Below are positions 32,717 to 40,043 of a DNA stretch of 64,000 nt, in pieces (within the stretch, counting starts at the first letter, position 1; the number at the start of each line of letters is the position of its first letter). The stretch covers positions 186,001-250,000 of the forward strand of contig NZ_JBBMFT010000004.1 in NCBI RefSeq assembly GCF_040095835.1, given 5' to 3'. The notes under the pieces are model-generated. The model saw only the letters and a program-made list of their open reading frames with translations. It ran no database searches and was not told where the DNA came from. This DNA is from Flavonifractor hominis. Its GTDB lineage: Bacteria > Bacillota > Clostridia > Oscillospirales > Oscillospiraceae. Made by a program: the position numbers and the translations under genes.

Positions 32717-34006
32717 ATGGCAAGAAATGATGGAATTGACCGCACCGTTGCCCGCCATCAGGACATTGAAACTGCCGATGATCTGGCAAAGGTGCAGGAA
32801 CACAATGAACGGGAAAAAGACAGTTACAGCAATCAGGACATCGTGCCGGAGCGTTCTTCTCTGAACATTCATTTCAAAGAACCGACAGCCGGATATGAAG
32901 AAATGTTTACGCAGATGGAACAGGACAAGGTGATCTCCACCAGAGGTCTGAAAGCGGATGCCGTGAAATACGGTGAGCTGGTATTCGATGTGAACTCCGC
33001 TTACTTCTATAATCACGGCGGCTATGTATTTGCCAAACAGTTCTACGCTGATGCCTATAAAGCCGCCGTGGAGGTTGTAGGCGGTGAGCAGTATATTCTC
33101 TCTGCTGTCATGCACGCCGATGAGCGCAACCGGGCAATGTCGGAAGCTCTTGGCGAGGATGTGTACCACTACCACCTTCATGTGGTCTATATCCCGGTGG
33201 TGGAAAAACAGATTCTCTGGTCGAAGCGGTGCAAGGACGAAGCCCTCCGGGGAACAGTCAAGGAAACGATCATGCAGGTCAGCCGCAGTAAGAAATGGGA
33301 ATCCAAACCTGTTCTTGACGGGAACGGCAATCCCATGTTGAACACAAAAGGAAAAAAGATTTTGAAGTCGTCCTACAGTGTGTTGCAGGATGACTTTTTC
33401 AATTTCATGCAAGCTGCCGGATATACCGATGTGGAGCGTGGAGAGCGTGGCAGCACCGAGGAACATCTGACCGTTACTCAGTTTAAGGTGCAAGCCGAAA
33501 CCCAGCGTCTGGAAGCTGTGACGGCACGGGCAGACCAAGCGGAACAGGCATTGGCGGATACCCAATCTGCTGTGGAGAAACAGGAAAAGAAGCTGAAAGC
33601 TCTGCAAAAGGAAACCAAGACTGCGAAGACGGTGGCAGTGACCGTGCAGGATATTGAAGCGATGGGTAAGAAAAATTCCTTCACCGGAAATGTCACCCTC
33701 ACAGCAGACCAGTGCGATACCCTGAAACGATACGCCACAAACGGAATTATCTTCAATGCTGAGAATGAACGCCTGAAAGAAAAATTGGCTTCCGCTGTAA
33801 AATCCGCTTCCATCTGGAAACAGCGGCATGACGAACTGAACGAAAAATATAAAGAACTGAAAGAAAAAGCCCAGCCCTATCTGGATGCGTTGGAAATCGC
33901 AGCAGAACGGGTCAGGGCTTTTCTTTCTGCCATCCTCGCCAGAGGAAAGGAAACTCGTGAACACAAGGCTCCTGCCCGCAAGCACGGACGGGATATGGAA
34001 ATATAA
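32717..34006 (+). CDS. MobV-type relaxase (plasmid recombination/mobilization protein)
   Basis: 429 residues, with AAAGGAG before the ATG. N-terminal half: QEHNEREKDSYSNQDI, FVFDVNSAYFYNHGGY-like segment, VMHADERN (His133) and HYHLHVVYIP (His151, 153, 155), the metal-binding histidine cluster of Mob/Pre relaxases. The C-terminal 170 residues form long coiled coils (about 255-310 and 345-390). It nicks oriT and leads the strand into a helper's conjugation channel. The predicted pMV158-like oriT lies immediately upstream, as usual for this family. Confidence 0.92.
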   Translation: MARNDGIDRTVARHQDIETADDLAKVQEHNEREKDSYSNQDIVPERSSLNIHFKEPTAGYEEMFTQMEQDKVISTRGLKADAVKYGELVFDVNSAYFYNHGGYVFAKQFYADAYKAAVEVVGGEQYILSAVMHADERNRAMSEALGEDVYHYHLHVVYIPVVEKQILWSKRCKDEALRGTVKETIMQVSRSKKWESKPVLDGNGNPMLNTKGKKILKSSYSVLQDDFFNFMQAAGYTDVERGERGSTEEHLTVTQFKVQAETQRLEAVTARADQAEQALADTQSAVEKQEKKLKALQKETKTAKTVAVTVQDIEAMGKKNSFTGNVTLTADQCDTLKRYATNGIIFNAENERLKEKLASAVKSASIWKQRHDELNEKYKELKEKAQPYLDALEIAAERVRAFLSAILARGKETREHKAPARKHGRDMEI

Positions 34007-34020
34007 GAAAGGAATTATTT

Positions 34021-34242
34021 GTGCCTATGATGAATCAGAACCAGCAGGCAACGATCCTGCCTATCGACCGTAAAATGCTGCTTTCCATTCGGGAAGCGGC
34101 TGAATACAGCAATATCGGAATCAACAAGATTGACGAGATGCTGAAACAACCCAACTGTCCCTTTGTATTGTATGTAGGTACAAAGAAACTGGTCAAACGC
34201 AAGGCTTTTGAGGAATTTATCGAAGGGAGAGTTGCGATTTGA
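34021..34242 (+). CDS. Excisionase-like DNA-binding protein
   Basis: 73 residues if the GTG at 34021 is used (AAAGGA seven bases upstream); ATGs at 34027 and 34030 are alternatives. The winged-helix pattern MLLSIREAAEYSNIGINKIDEMLKQPNCPFVLYVGTKKLVKRKAFEEFIEG is typical of Tn916-type excisionases that steer the integrase toward excision. Placed between the relaxase and integrase, as expected. Its end is 18 bases from a palindrome made of the integrase-arm motif. Confidence 0.88.
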   Translation: MPMMNQNQQATILPIDRKMLLSIREAAEYSNIGINKIDEMLKQPNCPFVLYVGTKKLVKRKAFEEFIEGRVAI

Positions 34243-34260
34243 TGAACAGAACAGGCAAAA

Positions 34261-34318
34261 TTGGTGCGCACCAAAAACATCGAAATCTATTGAAAAAAAA
34301 GCACTTTCATGATAGAAT
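34261..34318 (+). promoter_or_regulatory. int promoter with an adjacent palindromic arm-motif site
   Basis: TTGGTGCGCACCAA (34261-34274) is a perfect 14-bp palindrome built from the TTGGTGCG arm motif. It lies 15 bases before TTGAAA (34290-34295), a 17-bp spacer and TAGAAT (34313-34318). Integrase or excisionase binding here could regulate int. Confidence 0.65.
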
Positions 34319-34319
34319 G

Positions 34320-34367
34320 GAGTGTCGTGATGAACTCTCGTTTCCGGCACTCAGGAAAGGAGTTCAT
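34320..34367 (+). promoter_or_regulatory. int leader hairpin covering the ribosome-binding site
   Basis: ATGAACTC (34330-34337) pairs perfectly with GAGTTCAT (34360-34367), burying part of AAAGGAG (34356-34362). A competing pairing, GAGTG (34320-34324) with CACTC (34348-34352), could release it. The ATG is at 34371. Confidence 0.5.
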
Positions 34368-34370
34368 TAA

Positions 34371-35558
34371 ATGGGCAAAAACTTAAAAGGCAAAGAAATT
34401 GGCAAAGGTATCTGCCAGAGAAAAGACGGAAAGTACGCCGCAAGATATACCGCAAAGGACGGCTCCCGCAAGGAAAAGCACTTTGACACACTTCCGGAAG
34501 CTCGCAACTGGCTGGCTGATGCGCAGTACGAAGATAAGCACGATGTTTGCAACACATCCTCCGAAATGACGGTGGATGCCTGGTTTGAGTTCTGGATCAC
34601 CAATCTGATTGCGGATCTGGCTCCCAACACCCGGCGAAATTACCGGGAACGGTATCAAAAGAACATCCAGCCTGTTATCGGAAATATGCGCTTATGTGAT
34701 GTCAAACCCATGCACTGCAAGATTGTCCTGAATCGGATGGAAGCCACTTATGCTGGCTCCACCATTCGGCAGGCGTATATTGCCATGGGAACCATGTTCC
34801 GAGCCGCAGTCATGAACGATATGCTTACAAAACATCCTATGGACGGGGTTCGTTATACGAAGCCCGTCCGGGCTGTGGATGACATCAAGTTCTTAACTGT
34901 GGAAGAACAGACGCTGTTTCTGGAAACCGCAAAACGCTCTCACAACTACAGACAGTATGTATTGCTGTTGGAGACCGGACTGCGCACTTCGGAAATGATC
35001 GGCTTGACTTGGGATGCGATTGACTGGAAGAAGCGGACACTGACTGTCAACAAGACCTTGGAATATCGCCACAGCGAAGGCATTTGGCGTGCTGGTCCTC
35101 CTAAGACAAAGACCAGCTACCGCACGATCCTGCTGACGAAGCGGGCATACGATGTATTGAAATCGTGCTACGATGAACGCTTCACCCGCAAAGAATCAGA
35201 ACTGTTATCTCAGATTCTGGAATATGTGGATCGCCGGACAGGTCAGACAGAGTACCTTTGTATGCGAGATTTGGTGTTTATCAATTTCCGTACCGGAGAG
35301 CCTGCAAAAAACAGTTCCTATGACACCCATCTGTACAAGCTGTGCGATGAGGCGAAAATCAAGCGGTTCTGTATGCACGCTCTGAGACACACCTACGCTA
35401 CCCGTGCGATTGAACGGGGCGTTATGCCGAAAGTCTTGCAGAAGCTGCTCGGTCATGCGAGCATTAAAACAACCATGGATCGTTATGTCCATGTCACCGA
35501 CACATCCCTGACCAACGCCATCAAACTGTTCGAACAGGACACCAATGTGGCAAGTTAA
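34371..35558 (+). CDS. Tyrosine-type site-specific integrase
   Basis: 395 residues. N-terminal arm-binding domain (about 10-55, GICQRKDGKYAARYTAKDGSRKEKHFDTLPEARNWL), core-binding domain (65-160), then the catalytic domain with Arg205 (ETGLRTSEM), His336-x-x-Arg339 (HALRH), His362 (LGHASIKTT) and nucleophile Tyr372. All catalytic residues are present, so it should be active. It sits 94 bases from the attR core, the usual position. The arm domain presumably binds the TTGGTGCGG repeats. Confidence 0.95.
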   Translation: MGKNLKGKEIGKGICQRKDGKYAARYTAKDGSRKEKHFDTLPEARNWLADAQYEDKHDVCNTSSEMTVDAWFEFWITNLIADLAPNTRRNYRERYQKNIQPVIGNMRLCDVKPMHCKIVLNRMEATYAGSTIRQAYIAMGTMFRAAVMNDMLTKHPMDGVRYTKPVRAVDDIKFLTVEEQTLFLETAKRSHNYRQYVLLLETGLRTSEMIGLTWDAIDWKKRTLTVNKTLEYRHSEGIWRAGPPKTKTSYRTILLTKRAYDVLKSCYDERFTRKESELLSQILEYVDRRTGQTEYLCMRDLVFINFRTGEPAKNSSYDTHLYKLCDEAKIKRFCMHALRHTYATRAIERGVMPKVLQKLLGHASIKTTMDRYVHVTDTSLTNAIKLFEQDTNVAS

Positions 35559-35578
35559 AAATGGTGCGCTGCGAAAAA

Positions 35579-35598
35579 TTGGTGCGGAATTGGTGCGG
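35579..35598 (+). repeat. Right integrase arm-type repeat
   Basis: TTGGTGCGGAATTGGTGCGG, identical to 22310-22329. A third partial unit (ATGGTGCGC) lies at 35561-35569. Confidence 0.75.
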
Positions 35599-35651
35599 AG
35601 TGTGTCCCCAAAACCCGAAAAACCATTGAAAATAAAGGAGATTTAGAATAT

Positions 35652-35668
35652 ATGAAATTAGGTATTGT
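35652..35668 (+). repeat. attR core repeat, overlapping the ychF start
   Basis: ATGAAATTAGGTATTGT, identical to 22179-22195, forms the first codons of the intact ychF gene. The ribosome-binding site AAAGGAG (about 35635) just before it lies inside the element. Confidence 0.88.
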
Positions 35669-36761
35669 GGGCCTGCCCAATGTGGGCAAGAGCACCCTGT
35701 TCAACGCCATTACCAACGCCGGCGCAGAGAGCGCCAACTACCCCTTCTGCACCATCGATCCCAACGTGGGTGTGGTGGCCGTGCCCGACCACCGGCTGGA
35801 CGCCTTGAGCGAGATGTATCATCCCAAAAAGACCACCCCCGCGGTGGTGGAGTTCGTGGACATCGCCGGTCTGGTCAAGGGGGCCAGCCAGGGCCAGGGT
35901 CTGGGCAACAAATTCCTGGCGAACATCCGGGAATGCGATGCCATTGTGCATGTGGTGCGCTGCTTTGACGACGAGAACATCATGCATGTGGTGGCCGACA
36001 CCAGTACCAACGTGCCCGTGGACCCGGCGGGCGACATCGGTGTCATCGATATTGAGCTGATCATGGCCGATGTGGAGATGGTGGAGCGGCGTATTGACCG
36101 GGCACAGAAGGCCGCCAAGGGTGACAAGAAGTACCTGCACGAGGTAGAGGTATTCACCGCCCTGAAAGACTGGCTCAACGAGGGCAACTCCGCCCGCTCC
36201 TTTGACTGCGATGAGGACGACGCGGCCATTATCGCCACCTCCGAGCTGCTGAGCCTCAAGCCCATTATCTACGCCGCCAACCTGGATGAGGACGGCTTTG
36301 CCGACTGCAAGAGCAACGCCTATTACAAGATCGTGGAGGATCTGGCCGCCAAGGAAGGCGCCCAGGTGATTCCCGTATGCGCCAAGCTGGAGGCCGAGAT
36401 CGCTGAGCTGGACGCCGATGAGAAAAAGATGTTCCTGGACGATCTGGGCATCGCCGAGTCGGGTCTGGACCGGCTTATCAAAGCCAGCTATGCCCTGCTG
36501 GGGCTTATTAGCTTCCTCACCTCCGGCGAGGACGAGTGCCGCGCCTGGACCATTAAGAAGGGTACCAAGGCCCCTCAGGCCGCCGGTAAGATCCACACCG
36601 ACTTTGAGCGCGGCTTCATCCGGGCCGAGGTGGTCAACTTTGACGACCTGATGGCCTGCGGCTCCATGACCGCCGCCAAGGAGAAGGGACTGGTCCGCTC
36701 CGAAGGCAAAGAGTACGTCATGAAGGACGGCGACATCGTGCTCTTCCGCTTCAACGTCTGA
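35652..36761 (+). CDS. ychF: Ribosome-binding ATPase/GTPase YchF
   Basis: 369 residues, full length. G1 motif GLPNVGKST (7-15), G3-type DIAGLVKGASQGQGLGN, an NLDED motif in the Obg-family NKxD position (explaining ATP preference), and the C-terminal TGS-like domain (TSGEDECRAWTIKKGTKAPQAAGKIHTDFERGFIRAEVV). It binds ribosomes and is redox-regulated. The first six codons are the mobile element's attachment core, and the ribosome-binding site now comes from the element. The coding sequence is intact, but its original promoter is 13.5 kb away at 22114. Confidence 0.96.
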   Translation: MKLGIVGLPNVGKSTLFNAITNAGAESANYPFCTIDPNVGVVAVPDHRLDALSEMYHPKKTTPAVVEFVDIAGLVKGASQGQGLGNKFLANIRECDAIVHVVRCFDDENIMHVVADTSTNVPVDPAGDIGVIDIELIMADVEMVERRIDRAQKAAKGDKKYLHEVEVFTALKDWLNEGNSARSFDCDEDDAAIIATSELLSLKPIIYAANLDEDGFADCKSNAYYKIVEDLAAKEGAQVIPVCAKLEAEIAELDADEKKMFLDDLGIAESGLDRLIKASYALLGLISFLTSGEDECRAWTIKKGTKAPQAAGKIHTDFERGFIRAEVVNFDDLMACGSMTAAKEKGLVRSEGKEYVMKDGDIVLFRFNV

Positions 36762-36777
36762 GTCAAATAAGGTTCAA

Positions 36778-36811
36778 CCGGGGTCCCCCAGCTGGGGGAC
36801 CCCGGTTTTTT
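36778..36811 (+). terminator. Intrinsic terminator after ychF
   Basis: Perfect palindromic stem CCGGGGTCCCCCAG / CTGGGGGACCCCGG followed by TTTTTT. Confidence 0.92.
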
Positions 36812-36813
36812 CT

Positions 36814-36843
36814 ACATATCCCCCGCTGAAGGCGCATATACAT
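36814..36843 (+). promoter_or_regulatory. Possible sigma-E promoter of spoIIID
   Basis: ACATATC (36814-36820), a 14-bp spacer and CATATACAT (36835-36843), the same layout as before spoIIP. Transcription would start near 36850, which excludes the ATG at 36842 as a start codon. Confidence 0.5.
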
Positions 36844-36877
36844 GCCCCGTGAGAATCATTGCGGGGAGTGTTGCTGT

Positions 36878-37129
36878 TTGAAAGGGAACATCGAGGAGCG
36901 CGCCTGCCAGCTGGCGCTTTACATCATAGAAAACAAAGCGACGGTGCGCAGCGCGGCCCAGAAGTTCGGCATCAGCAAGTCCACAGTCCACAAGGACCTC
37001 AGCGAGCGTCTGCCCGCCTTTAACAGGCCCCTTTACCTCCAGGTAAAGGACGTGCTGGACGAAAACAAAGCGGAACGGCACATCCGGGGCGGCATCGCCA
37101 CCCGGAAGAAATACAAGGGTACAGAATAA
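36878..37129 (+). CDS. spoIIID: Stage III sporulation regulator SpoIIID
   Basis: 83 residues from a TTG at 36878 (GGGGAG nine bases upstream). This start gives the canonical MKGNIEERA N-terminus; the in-frame ATG at 36842 would add twelve residues not seen in the family. The helix-turn-helix KATVRSAAQKFGISKSTVHKDLSERLP and the C-terminal basic region DENKAERHIRGGIATRKKY are typical. SpoIIID is the mother-cell DNA-binding regulator acting after sigma-E. Followed by a terminator. Confidence 0.95.
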   Translation: MKGNIEERACQLALYIIENKATVRSAAQKFGISKSTVHKDLSERLPAFNRPLYLQVKDVLDENKAERHIRGGIATRKKYKGTE

Positions 37130-37130
37130 A

Positions 37131-37166
37131 CGTATGGGCGGAGCATTTGCTCCGCCCATACGTTTT
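37131..37166. terminator. Bidirectional intrinsic terminator
   Basis: CGTATGGGCGGAGC, loop ATTT, GCTCCGCCCATACG, then TTTT, between convergent genes. Confidence 0.92.
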
Positions 37167-37171
37167 CCACA

Positions 37172-37498
37172 TCACAGGGTAAAAAAGCGGATGAGCATAC
37201 CCACCACAAGGGCCACTATGGCCCCTGTGGCACACAATTCCATCCCCAATCCGGCCACCCGCTCCATCCGGCTCCGGCGGCGCCGGGGCAGCTCAGAAGG
37301 GGAGGAGGGCACCTGCTCCTGTACCTGGGCCTGGCGATAAGCCTGAAAATCCACCACTACGCCGGTCTTGCCCCCAGTCGGGCGGGTCCGGGGCACAAAG
37401 GCGTAGCACACCGGCTCTCCACCGCTGACCTGTTTCTCCGCACCCACTCCGGAGCACGTCAGCCGTTTGGCATCCAGACGGTAATAGATGGTCTCCAT
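37172..37498 (-). CDS. Small predicted LexA-controlled membrane protein
   Basis: 108 residues, with AGGAGG eight bases before the ATG at 37498. A soluble N-terminal part (METIYYRLDAKRLTCSGVG ...) is followed by a Gln-rich stretch and a strongly basic patch RRRRSRM (about 73-79). One membrane segment then lies close to the C-terminus (about 88-105, CATGAIVALVVGMLIRFF). By the positive-inside rule the N-terminal domain is cytoplasmic. I do not recognise the family. The promoter has two LexA boxes, so it is probably induced by DNA damage. A division inhibitor analogous to YneA or SidA is possible, but it lacks LysM and other known domains. Confidence 0.75.
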   Translation of the reverse strand: METIYYRLDAKRLTCSGVGAEKQVSGGEPVCYAFVPRTRPTGGKTGVVVDFQAYRQAQVQEQVPSSPSELPRRRRSRMERVAGLGMELCATGAIVALVVGMLIRFFTL

Positions 37499-37591
37499 GG
37501 CAAATCCTCCTGTCCCTTTCCGGCGGGGCCGGATTCCGTTCTTATCCTCATAGACGGACTAAAATGTGGAAAAGTTCCTGCTATTTTTTAC

Positions 37592-37639
37592 AGAACTTTT
37601 GTTCGATTTCATTATACAACATTTGTTCGAATATTGCAA
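37592..37639 (-). promoter_or_regulatory. Promoter with two LexA (SOS) boxes
   Basis: Minus strand: TTGCAA (37639-37634), a 17-bp spacer, TATAAT (37616-37611). AGAACTTTTGTTCG (37592-37605) is a full Gram-positive LexA box over the expected start site. ACAACATTTGTTCG (37616-37629) in the spacer matches except in the left half-site. The boxes are 24 bp apart on centres. Confidence 0.88.
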
Positions 37640-37644
37640 GAGAA

Positions 37645-37674
37645 AAAAGCGCCTCAGTTTCCTGAGGCGCTTTT
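37645..37674 (-). terminator. Terminator of the rpmH-rnpA-yidD-yidC-jag cluster
   Basis: AAAAGCGCCTCAG / CTGAGGCGCTTTT hairpin directly downstream of jag. It also isolates the SOS promoter from read-through. Confidence 0.88.
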
Positions 37675-37690
37675 GCATGCGTCTTACATT

Positions 37691-38470
37691 TTACCGATGT
37701 TCCCCACGGCTGTAAGCCACCACGGTGCGGCGGTTGGGCTCGGTACCCACAGAGTAGGTCGTAATATCAGGGGTATCCTGCAGCGCGGTGTGGATCACAT
37801 GCCGCTCATAGGCGTTCATGGGCTCCAGCGTCACATTGCGGCGATAGCGGACCACCTTGCCCGCCACTTTCTGAGCCAGGCGGACCAGGGATTCCTCCCG
37901 CTTGGCACGGTACCCCTCGGCATCCACGTGGATGCGCACCCGCTTGGACTGGCCGTGGTTGACCGCATAGCCCGTGAGCTGCTGGATGGCGTCCAGCGTC
38001 TCGCCCCGGCGGCCGATCAGGCCGCCCAGGCCGCTGCCCACCAGCTCCACCTGGTAAATCCCGTCTCCGTCGGTATGGATAACCGGCCGGGCATCCGCCC
38101 CCATCTGTTTCAGAAGTCCGGTGAGAAACGCTTCAATCCGTCCGGTACGGTCGTCCCCGGCGGGAGCCGCCGGTGCAACCGACACGGGCTCTGCAGCGGG
38201 AACCGGTTCGGGCTTGGATTCCACCTTGGGTGCAGGCTCTGCTTTGGGCGCGGGCGCAGGCTCCTCAACCTTGGGGGTCGGAACAGGTTCGTCGGGAGCC
38301 TCATAGCTCACTTTTACTTTGGCCGGACAGCTGCCGATGCCCAGAAACCCGGACTTGGCCCGCTCCAGGATCTCCACAGAGACCTCATCCCGGTCCATAC
38401 CCAGGGTCTGAAGGGCGGCTTCAATGGCGGCCTCTTCACTCTTTCCGGTGCTTTCAATCCATTTCAGCAT
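37691..38470 (-). CDS. jag: Jag (SpoIIIJ-associated) RNA-binding protein
   Basis: 259 residues from the ATG at 38470, where AAGGAG has proper spacing; the ATG at 38479 is too close to it. Jag_N domain (residues 1-52, TGKSEEAAIEAALQTLGMDRDEVSVEILERAKSGFLGIG), a Pro/Ala/Glu-rich linker (about 60-105), a KH domain (IGRRGETLDAIQQLTGYAVN) and a C-terminal R3H domain (LEPMNAYERHVIHTALQD ... NRRTVVAYSRG). It binds RNA and affects cell elongation and division, and is classically paired with yidC/spoIIIJ, as here. Confidence 0.95.
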   Translation of the reverse strand: MLKWIESTGKSEEAAIEAALQTLGMDRDEVSVEILERAKSGFLGIGSCPAKVKVSYEAPDEPVPTPKVEEPAPAPKAEPAPKVESKPEPVPAAEPVSVAPAAPAGDDRTGRIEAFLTGLLKQMGADARPVIHTDGDGIYQVELVGSGLGGLIGRRGETLDAIQQLTGYAVNHGQSKRVRIHVDAEGYRAKREESLVRLAQKVAGKVVRYRRNVTLEPMNAYERHVIHTALQDTPDITTYSVGTEPNRRTVVAYSRGEHR

Positions 38471-38485
38471 AATGGACATCTCTCC

Positions 38486-39793
38486 TTACGAATCAACGGT
38501 AGTACCGTTACTGCTTGTCTCACTTCCGGTGTCGGCCGACTGGGGGAGAGGCTCCTGTTCAGGCTCCTGGGCCTGGACGGTGGCCGCCTGCTTGGAAGGG
38601 AACAGCGGCTGGGCGCCCGGATATACCGTAGGTCCCTCGTCGCTGTACCGGTAGGGATCATAGGCCCGGCCCCGGGCATACTGGCGCATACCGACCCGGC
38701 TGACTTCCTTCACATAGCCGGGGATCTTGTCTTCATCCTCGGTTTTCTTCTCCAGCTTCTTTTTGCGGCCCTTATTCTGCTTTGCCTCTTCAATGCGGCG
38801 GGCCCGTTCCTCCGCAGCCAGGCGGCGGCGTTCTTTCTCCTCTTCCTTGTCCAGCCGTTCCTGTTCGGCCCGGGCGGCGGCGGCCTTTTCATAGTCCTTT
38901 TTGAGCAGCTTGCCGCAGAGGAACTCCTGCAGCATACTCAGCAGGTTCTGGGCGATCCAGTAGACACACAGGGCCGCCGGCATGGAAAAGCCGATCCAGA
39001 GGGAGATCAGAGGGTTGACAATGAGCATGGTGCGCATGCTGTTGTTGTTGGCGGACTGGGCGCTCTGCTGATTGATGGCGTTGGTCTTCATGGAGATCAG
39101 AGAGAACACAAAGCCCGTTACAGCAGAGATCACCGGCATCAGAAACAGGCCAAAACCGCCGGCGATGGTCCAGAATTTCAGCTGGGGCATCTGGGACAGA
39201 TCCACCAGACCCAGGAAATCAAAATTGATAGAGAACAGGTTCTTGCCCACCTCGCCCACGGCGCTCTGCACCGCAGAAAGGTTCTCCGGGGTGATGAGGG
39301 AGGCCAGATACAGCTGGTTGTAGCCGCTGTTGGTAAAGGTGTCGGTGGCTTCCTTGATCCAGCCCATATTGACGGCCTGAGTGCTCCAGTCCACCGTCTG
39401 GGCAATGGTGTTGAGCACATCGGCGTCGTTGATACCCATCATGTACTTGATGGGCTGGCGGATGATGGCGTACAGGGGGATCAGGATCAGCAGGGGCAGG
39501 AAGGACCAGAGGCAACCACTCATGGGGTTGACCTTTTCCTTCTCATAGAGCTTCTGAACTTCCGCGTTATAGCGCTCCTTGTCCTTGCCGTACTGCTTCT
39601 GGAGCTTCTGCATCTTGCCCTGGAGCATATTCATCTGGATCATGCCCCGTTTTCCCTTCAGGGAGAAGGGGAACAGGATGAGCTTCACCACCACGGCGAA
39701 CAGGATCAGGGCGATACCGTAGCTGCCAAACAGGTTATAAAAAAAGGTCAGCAGCCACACAAAGGGGGAGAGGATGATCTGTGCAAAATCCAT
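38486..39793 (-). CDS. yidC: Membrane protein insertase YidC/SpoIIIJ
   Basis: 435 residues. Oxa1-type core of five membrane segments: PFVWLLTFFYNLFGSYGIALILFAVVVKLILFPFSLKGKRGMIQM with the conserved groove arginine region, FLPLLILIPLYAIIRQP, MLIVNPLISLWIGFSMPAALCVYWIAQNLLSMLQEF. A charged cytoplasmic tail of about 130 residues is rich in Arg, Glu and Lys. No lipobox is visible. It inserts membrane proteins, alone or with SecYEG. GGAGG precedes the ATG. It sits between yidD and jag, as in most Bacillota. Confidence 0.96.
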   Translation of the reverse strand: MDFAQIILSPFVWLLTFFYNLFGSYGIALILFAVVVKLILFPFSLKGKRGMIQMNMLQGKMQKLQKQYGKDKERYNAEVQKLYEKEKVNPMSGCLWSFLPLLILIPLYAIIRQPIKYMMGINDADVLNTIAQTVDWSTQAVNMGWIKEATDTFTNSGYNQLYLASLITPENLSAVQSAVGEVGKNLFSINFDFLGLVDLSQMPQLKFWTIAGGFGLFLMPVISAVTGFVFSLISMKTNAINQQSAQSANNNSMRTMLIVNPLISLWIGFSMPAALCVYWIAQNLLSMLQEFLCGKLLKKDYEKAAAARAEQERLDKEEEKERRRLAAEERARRIEEAKQNKGRKKKLEKKTEDEDKIPGYVKEVSRVGMRQYARGRAYDPYRYSDEGPTVYPGAQPLFPSKQAATVQAQEPEQEPLPQSADTGSETSSNGTTVDS

Positions 39794-39824
39794 TTGCGCG
39801 CCTCCAAGTTGATTTGTGGTCCCT

Positions 39825-40043
39825 CTAGGGGACGGGGTCGTACTCCACGGATTTTTGACGATGGAACGGGTGACATTTCAGGATCCGGCGCAGGGCAAGC
39901 CAGCCCCCCTTCCATACGCCGTATTTTTCCACGGCCTGCAGGGCATAGGCCGAGCAGGATGGAATAAAACGGCAGCATGGCGGGCGGCAAGGAGAAACAT
40001 ATTTGCGGTAAAAGCCGATCAGGGCCAAGAGCACCCGTTTCAT
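39825..40043 (-). CDS. yidD: Membrane protein insertion efficiency factor YidD
   Basis: 72 residues from the ATG at 40043, which overlaps the rnpA stop by four bases. The sequence IGFYRKYVSPCRPPCCRFIPSCSAYALQAVEKYGVWKGGWLALRRILKCHPFH contains the conserved three-cysteine cluster and basic amphipathic helix of YidD. It assists YidC in the inner leaflet of the membrane. Confidence 0.96.
   Translation of the reverse strand: MKRVLLALIGFYRKYVSPCRPPCCRFIPSCSAYALQAVEKYGVWKGGWLALRRILKCHPFHRQKSVEYDPVP

Larger units (their letters stand above)
22179..35668. mobile_element. Integrative mobilizable element inserted at the 5' end of ychF
   Basis: The element spans about 13.5 kb between two copies of ATGAAATTAGGTATTGT. 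Just inside each end lies the identical 20-mer TTGGTGCGGAATTGGTGCGG. It carries a tyrosine integrase at the right end, an excisionase-like gene, a MobV-type relaxase with an oriT hairpin, a CHC2 primase, a primase-helicase, a sigma-like protein and cargo genes. It has no VirB4, coupling protein or other conjugation channel gene, so it should be mobilizable rather than self-transmissible. Base composition is visibly more AT-rich than the flanks. The family is typical of gut clostridia, but I cannot name a specific element. Confidence 0.92.

Noticed and set aside
32347..32730. Open frame of 127 codons overlapping the HTH gene and the relaxase start
   Set aside because: Although its ATG overlaps the HTH stop, the predicted protein is a low-complexity mix without features, and the stretch contains the oriT hairpins. 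Non-coding DNA explains it better.
35528..35540. GTTCGAAC-like sequence near the end of int as a LexA box
   Set aside because: The half-sites are in the reverse order (GTTC before GAAC) and it lies inside a coding sequence.
22179..35668. Self-transmissible conjugative element (ICE)
   Set aside because: No VirB4-like ATPase, coupling protein or channel genes are present among the roughly fifteen genes; the relaxase and oriT alone indicate a mobilizable element.
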